In this document: in pieces, positions 62,257 through 64,000 of the stretch | Numbering within the stretch: position 1 is the first letter of the stretch | Layout of the letters: the number at the start of each line of letters is the position of its first letter | DNA from: Bacteroides faecium | GTDB taxonomy: Bacteria > Bacteroidota > Bacteroidia > Bacteroidales > Bacteroidaceae | Length of the DNA: 64,000 nt | NCBI RefSeq assembly: GCF_012113595.1 | Contig: NZ_CP050831.1 | Span: 1,736,001 to 1,800,000, forward strand | Reading direction: 5' to 3' | The notes under the pieces: generated by a model | Seen by the model: the letters and a program-made list of their open reading frames with translations, nothing else | Told to the model about the DNA's origin: nothing | Database searches by the model: none | Program-made: the position numbers and the translations under genes

Positions 62257-63084
62257 ATGGAAAATAATAAAATAATATCTGTTGTAATTCCTTGTTATAA
62301 TCAAGCGGAATTTTTACCAGAGACTTTAGACTCTTTAATTGCTCAAGATTATGGAGGCTGGGAAGGTATTATTGTAAATGACGGTTCTTTAGACAATACA
62401 GAAGAAGTAGCCTTGGCATATCTAAAGAAAGATCACCGTTTAAGATATATAAAGAAAGAAAATGGAGGACTTTCGTCTGCACGGAATTGTGGGGTAGAAC
62501 ACGCTTTGGGAGAATTTATCCTGCCATTAGATTCTGATGATATTATAAAGCCTGAATATCTCTCCAAGGCTATTGAAGCTTTTGAAAGAGAACCACGATT
62601 AAAATTAGTTTATTGTCTAGGTTATTGTTTTGGTGTTGTTGCAGAATTGTGGGATCTTGTTTATAAAGATTATAGTTCTTTGTTATTGCAGAATTCTATC
62701 TTTTGCTCTGCAATTTATCGAAAAAAAGACTGGCTGCAAATAGGTGGATATGATGAGGGGATGAAAAAAGGATTTGAAGATTGGGAATTTTTTATTCGTC
62801 TTTTAGATGATGATAGTTTGGTTTATCAAATACCTACTCCTCTTTTCTATTATAGAACCAAAGAAGTTTCTATGGTTACAGCTACTCGTGCAAAAGATGT
62901 TCGTATGGCTTTAGAGGATTATATCTACATGAAACATCGTGATAAATATGAATCACATTTTGGTGGTTTGTTTGATGTGCATCGTGAGATGGTTAAGTTA
63001 AAAAGAAAAAACGATAAATATAAGAATAAATGGTATCGCCGCTTCTTTTATAAATATATCAAATCTAATTTGAGGAAATTTTAG
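62257..63084 (+). CDS. GT2 family glycosyltransferase
   Basis: A 275-residue GT-A enzyme: ISVVIPCYNQAEFLPETLDS, GIIVNDGSLDNTEE, NGGLSSARNCGVEHA and the metal motif LPLDSDDIIK. GFEDWEFFIRLL contains the ED motif typical of inverting GT2 catalytic sites. The C-terminus is lysine-rich. Substrate unknown. Confidence 0.92.
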   Translation: MENNKIISVVIPCYNQAEFLPETLDSLIAQDYGGWEGIIVNDGSLDNTEEVALAYLKKDHRLRYIKKENGGLSSARNCGVEHALGEFILPLDSDDIIKPEYLSKAIEAFEREPRLKLVYCLGYCFGVVAELWDLVYKDYSSLLLQNSIFCSAIYRKKDWLQIGGYDEGMKKGFEDWEFFIRLLDDDSLVYQIPTPLFYYRTKEVSMVTATRAKDVRMALEDYIYMKHRDKYESHFGGLFDVHREMVKLKRKNDKYKNKWYRRFFYKYIKSNLRKF

Positions 63085-63198
63085 GCTTGTAATGATAAGA
63101 GTAATACGATAGTTTAAAAAATGAAATTGTAAATGCGGCTTTATTGTGTGTAAATTGTTATATATAAGGATAAATAGTTGAATATAGATTAAGGGAAT

Positions 63199-64000
63199 AT
63201 GCCACGACTGACTATAATAACGATTAATAGAAATGATGCTGAAGGTTTGGAGAGGACCTTGAGAAGTATCTGGGAGAAGCAAACGTTTGGTGATTTGGAG
63301 CACATTGTTATTGATGGAGCTTCGACTGATAATAGTGTTGATGTTATAAGAAAGTATGAACGGAATTTGGCCTATTGGGTATCAGAACCAGATGGAGGAG
63401 TCTATAATGCTATGAATAAAGGTATTGTTAAATCTGGGGGAGATTATTTGCTGTTCTTAAACTCTGGTGATTGGCTCGAAGATGATGTCTTGGCGCGTGT
63501 GTTTAAAAACGATTTTTCTGAGGATATAGTTTATGCTGATTTATATTATTATCGTGAAGCTAATGATGTAGAGCTTGGTTCCTATCCAGATAAATTGACT
63601 CTTCCATTTATATTCACTCATTCTTTAGGACATCCCTCCACTTTTATAAAAAGGGAACTGTTTAAAGATATGTTATATGATGAGAAATATAAAATAATAT
63701 CCGATTGGACATTTTTTGTGAAACAGATACTGCTGTATAACCGTACAACAAAACATCTAAATGTTGCAGTCTCATATTTTAATGTTTATGGGATAAGTTC
63801 TGATCCTAAAAATAAGGATTTAATTTTGCAAGAGCAGTCTGATTTTTTTAAGAATGGTTTTCCATGTCATATTAGTGAGTTTTATCAAGAATATACTGTG
63901 CTTCGAGAAAAGGCTGGAATTCAAGAACAGGCGTTGGATATAATGTCAAAACATAGGATCCAACAATTACTGGATTCTGTTTGGATTCAGAGAAAAGCAC
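63199..64000 (+). CDS. GT2 family glycosyltransferase, partial
   Basis: First 267 codons of a glycosyltransferase whose 3' end lies beyond the window. It starts MPRLTIITINRNDAEGLERT, with HIVIDGASTDNSVDV, VSEPDGGVYNAMNKGI and the metal-binding FLNSGDWLEDDV. This SEPDxGxYDAMNKG-type signature marks the WcaA/PssA-like subgroup of GT2. A 114-base AT-rich gap without a credible gene precedes it. Confidence 0.9.
   Translation, partial: MPRLTIITINRNDAEGLERTLRSIWEKQTFGDLEHIVIDGASTDNSVDVIRKYERNLAYWVSEPDGGVYNAMNKGIVKSGGDYLLFLNSGDWLEDDVLARVFKNDFSEDIVYADLYYYREANDVELGSYPDKLTLPFIFTHSLGHPSTFIKRELFKDMLYDEKYKIISDWTFFVKQILLYNRTTKHLNVAVSYFNVYGISSDPKNKDLILQEQSDFFKNGFPCHISEFYQEYTVLREKAGIQEQALDIMSKHRIQQLLDSVWIQRKA

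Overview
The window looks like a chromosome segment of a human-gut Bacteroides close to B. thetaiotaomicron, B. ovatus or B. xylanisolvens. The support is SusC/SusD pairs, a one-protein hybrid two-component regulator, Bacteroides promoters of the TTG-N19-TAnnTTTG type, many lipoprotein and Sec signal peptides, and a gene order that, from memory, matches the B. thetaiotaomicron BT_3339 to BT_3380 neighbourhood. No rRNA, tRNA, CRISPR array, insertion sequence or phage gene was seen.

Layout. 1-840: 5' part of an AcrA-type efflux adaptor (minus). 1024-4131: secreted GH2 beta-galactosidase. 4272-5307: a graveyard of gene fragments (two HU-family remnants and a broken ATPase/HTH regulator). 5338-5867: a gene-free stretch with a 22-bp-period palindromic repeat. 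5868-9128: Ig-like lipoprotein, DUF3108 protein and a hotdog thioesterase. 9426-34572: a 25-kb polysaccharide utilisation locus with an HTCS regulator, a BNR_4-GH105 fusion, two SusC/SusD pairs, two GH88 unsaturated glucuronyl hydrolases, two sulfatases and a PL8 lyase. 34710-49083: housekeeping genes (cysS, HAD phosphatase, SNF2 helicase, mnmA, GH3-type protein, pfkA, rnc, fabF, acpP, purN, pdxB, DUF4254). 49087-64000: a lipooligosaccharide/surface glycan cluster, visibly more AT-rich, running off the right edge.

How the genes work together. In the utilisation locus the lyases would cut uronic-acid glycans such as chondroitin sulfate or hyaluronan and leave delta-4,5-unsaturated uronic acid ends. 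GH88 and GH105 enzymes remove these, sulfatases take off sulfate esters, and SusC/SusD import oligosaccharides that the HTCS probably senses. The glycan cluster holds a GT9 transferase, UDP-galactopyranose mutase with a galactofuranosyltransferase-like enzyme, GT4, GT2, GT8 and GT32 enzymes, an InaA-type kinase, and a set that looks built for phospho-substituents: an LtaS-like transferase, a CDP-glycerol-type transferase, a class V aminotransferase and a TagD-like cytidylyltransferase.

Most unusual items: the lyase-like/hydrolase fusion at 13681, the putative CDP-amine decoration module at 56105-58739, the 22-bp-period palindrome family at two intergenic loci, the GTCAG repeat inserted in mnmA, a 116-nt hairpin at 41311, and promoters so close to start codons that leaderless mRNAs are likely.
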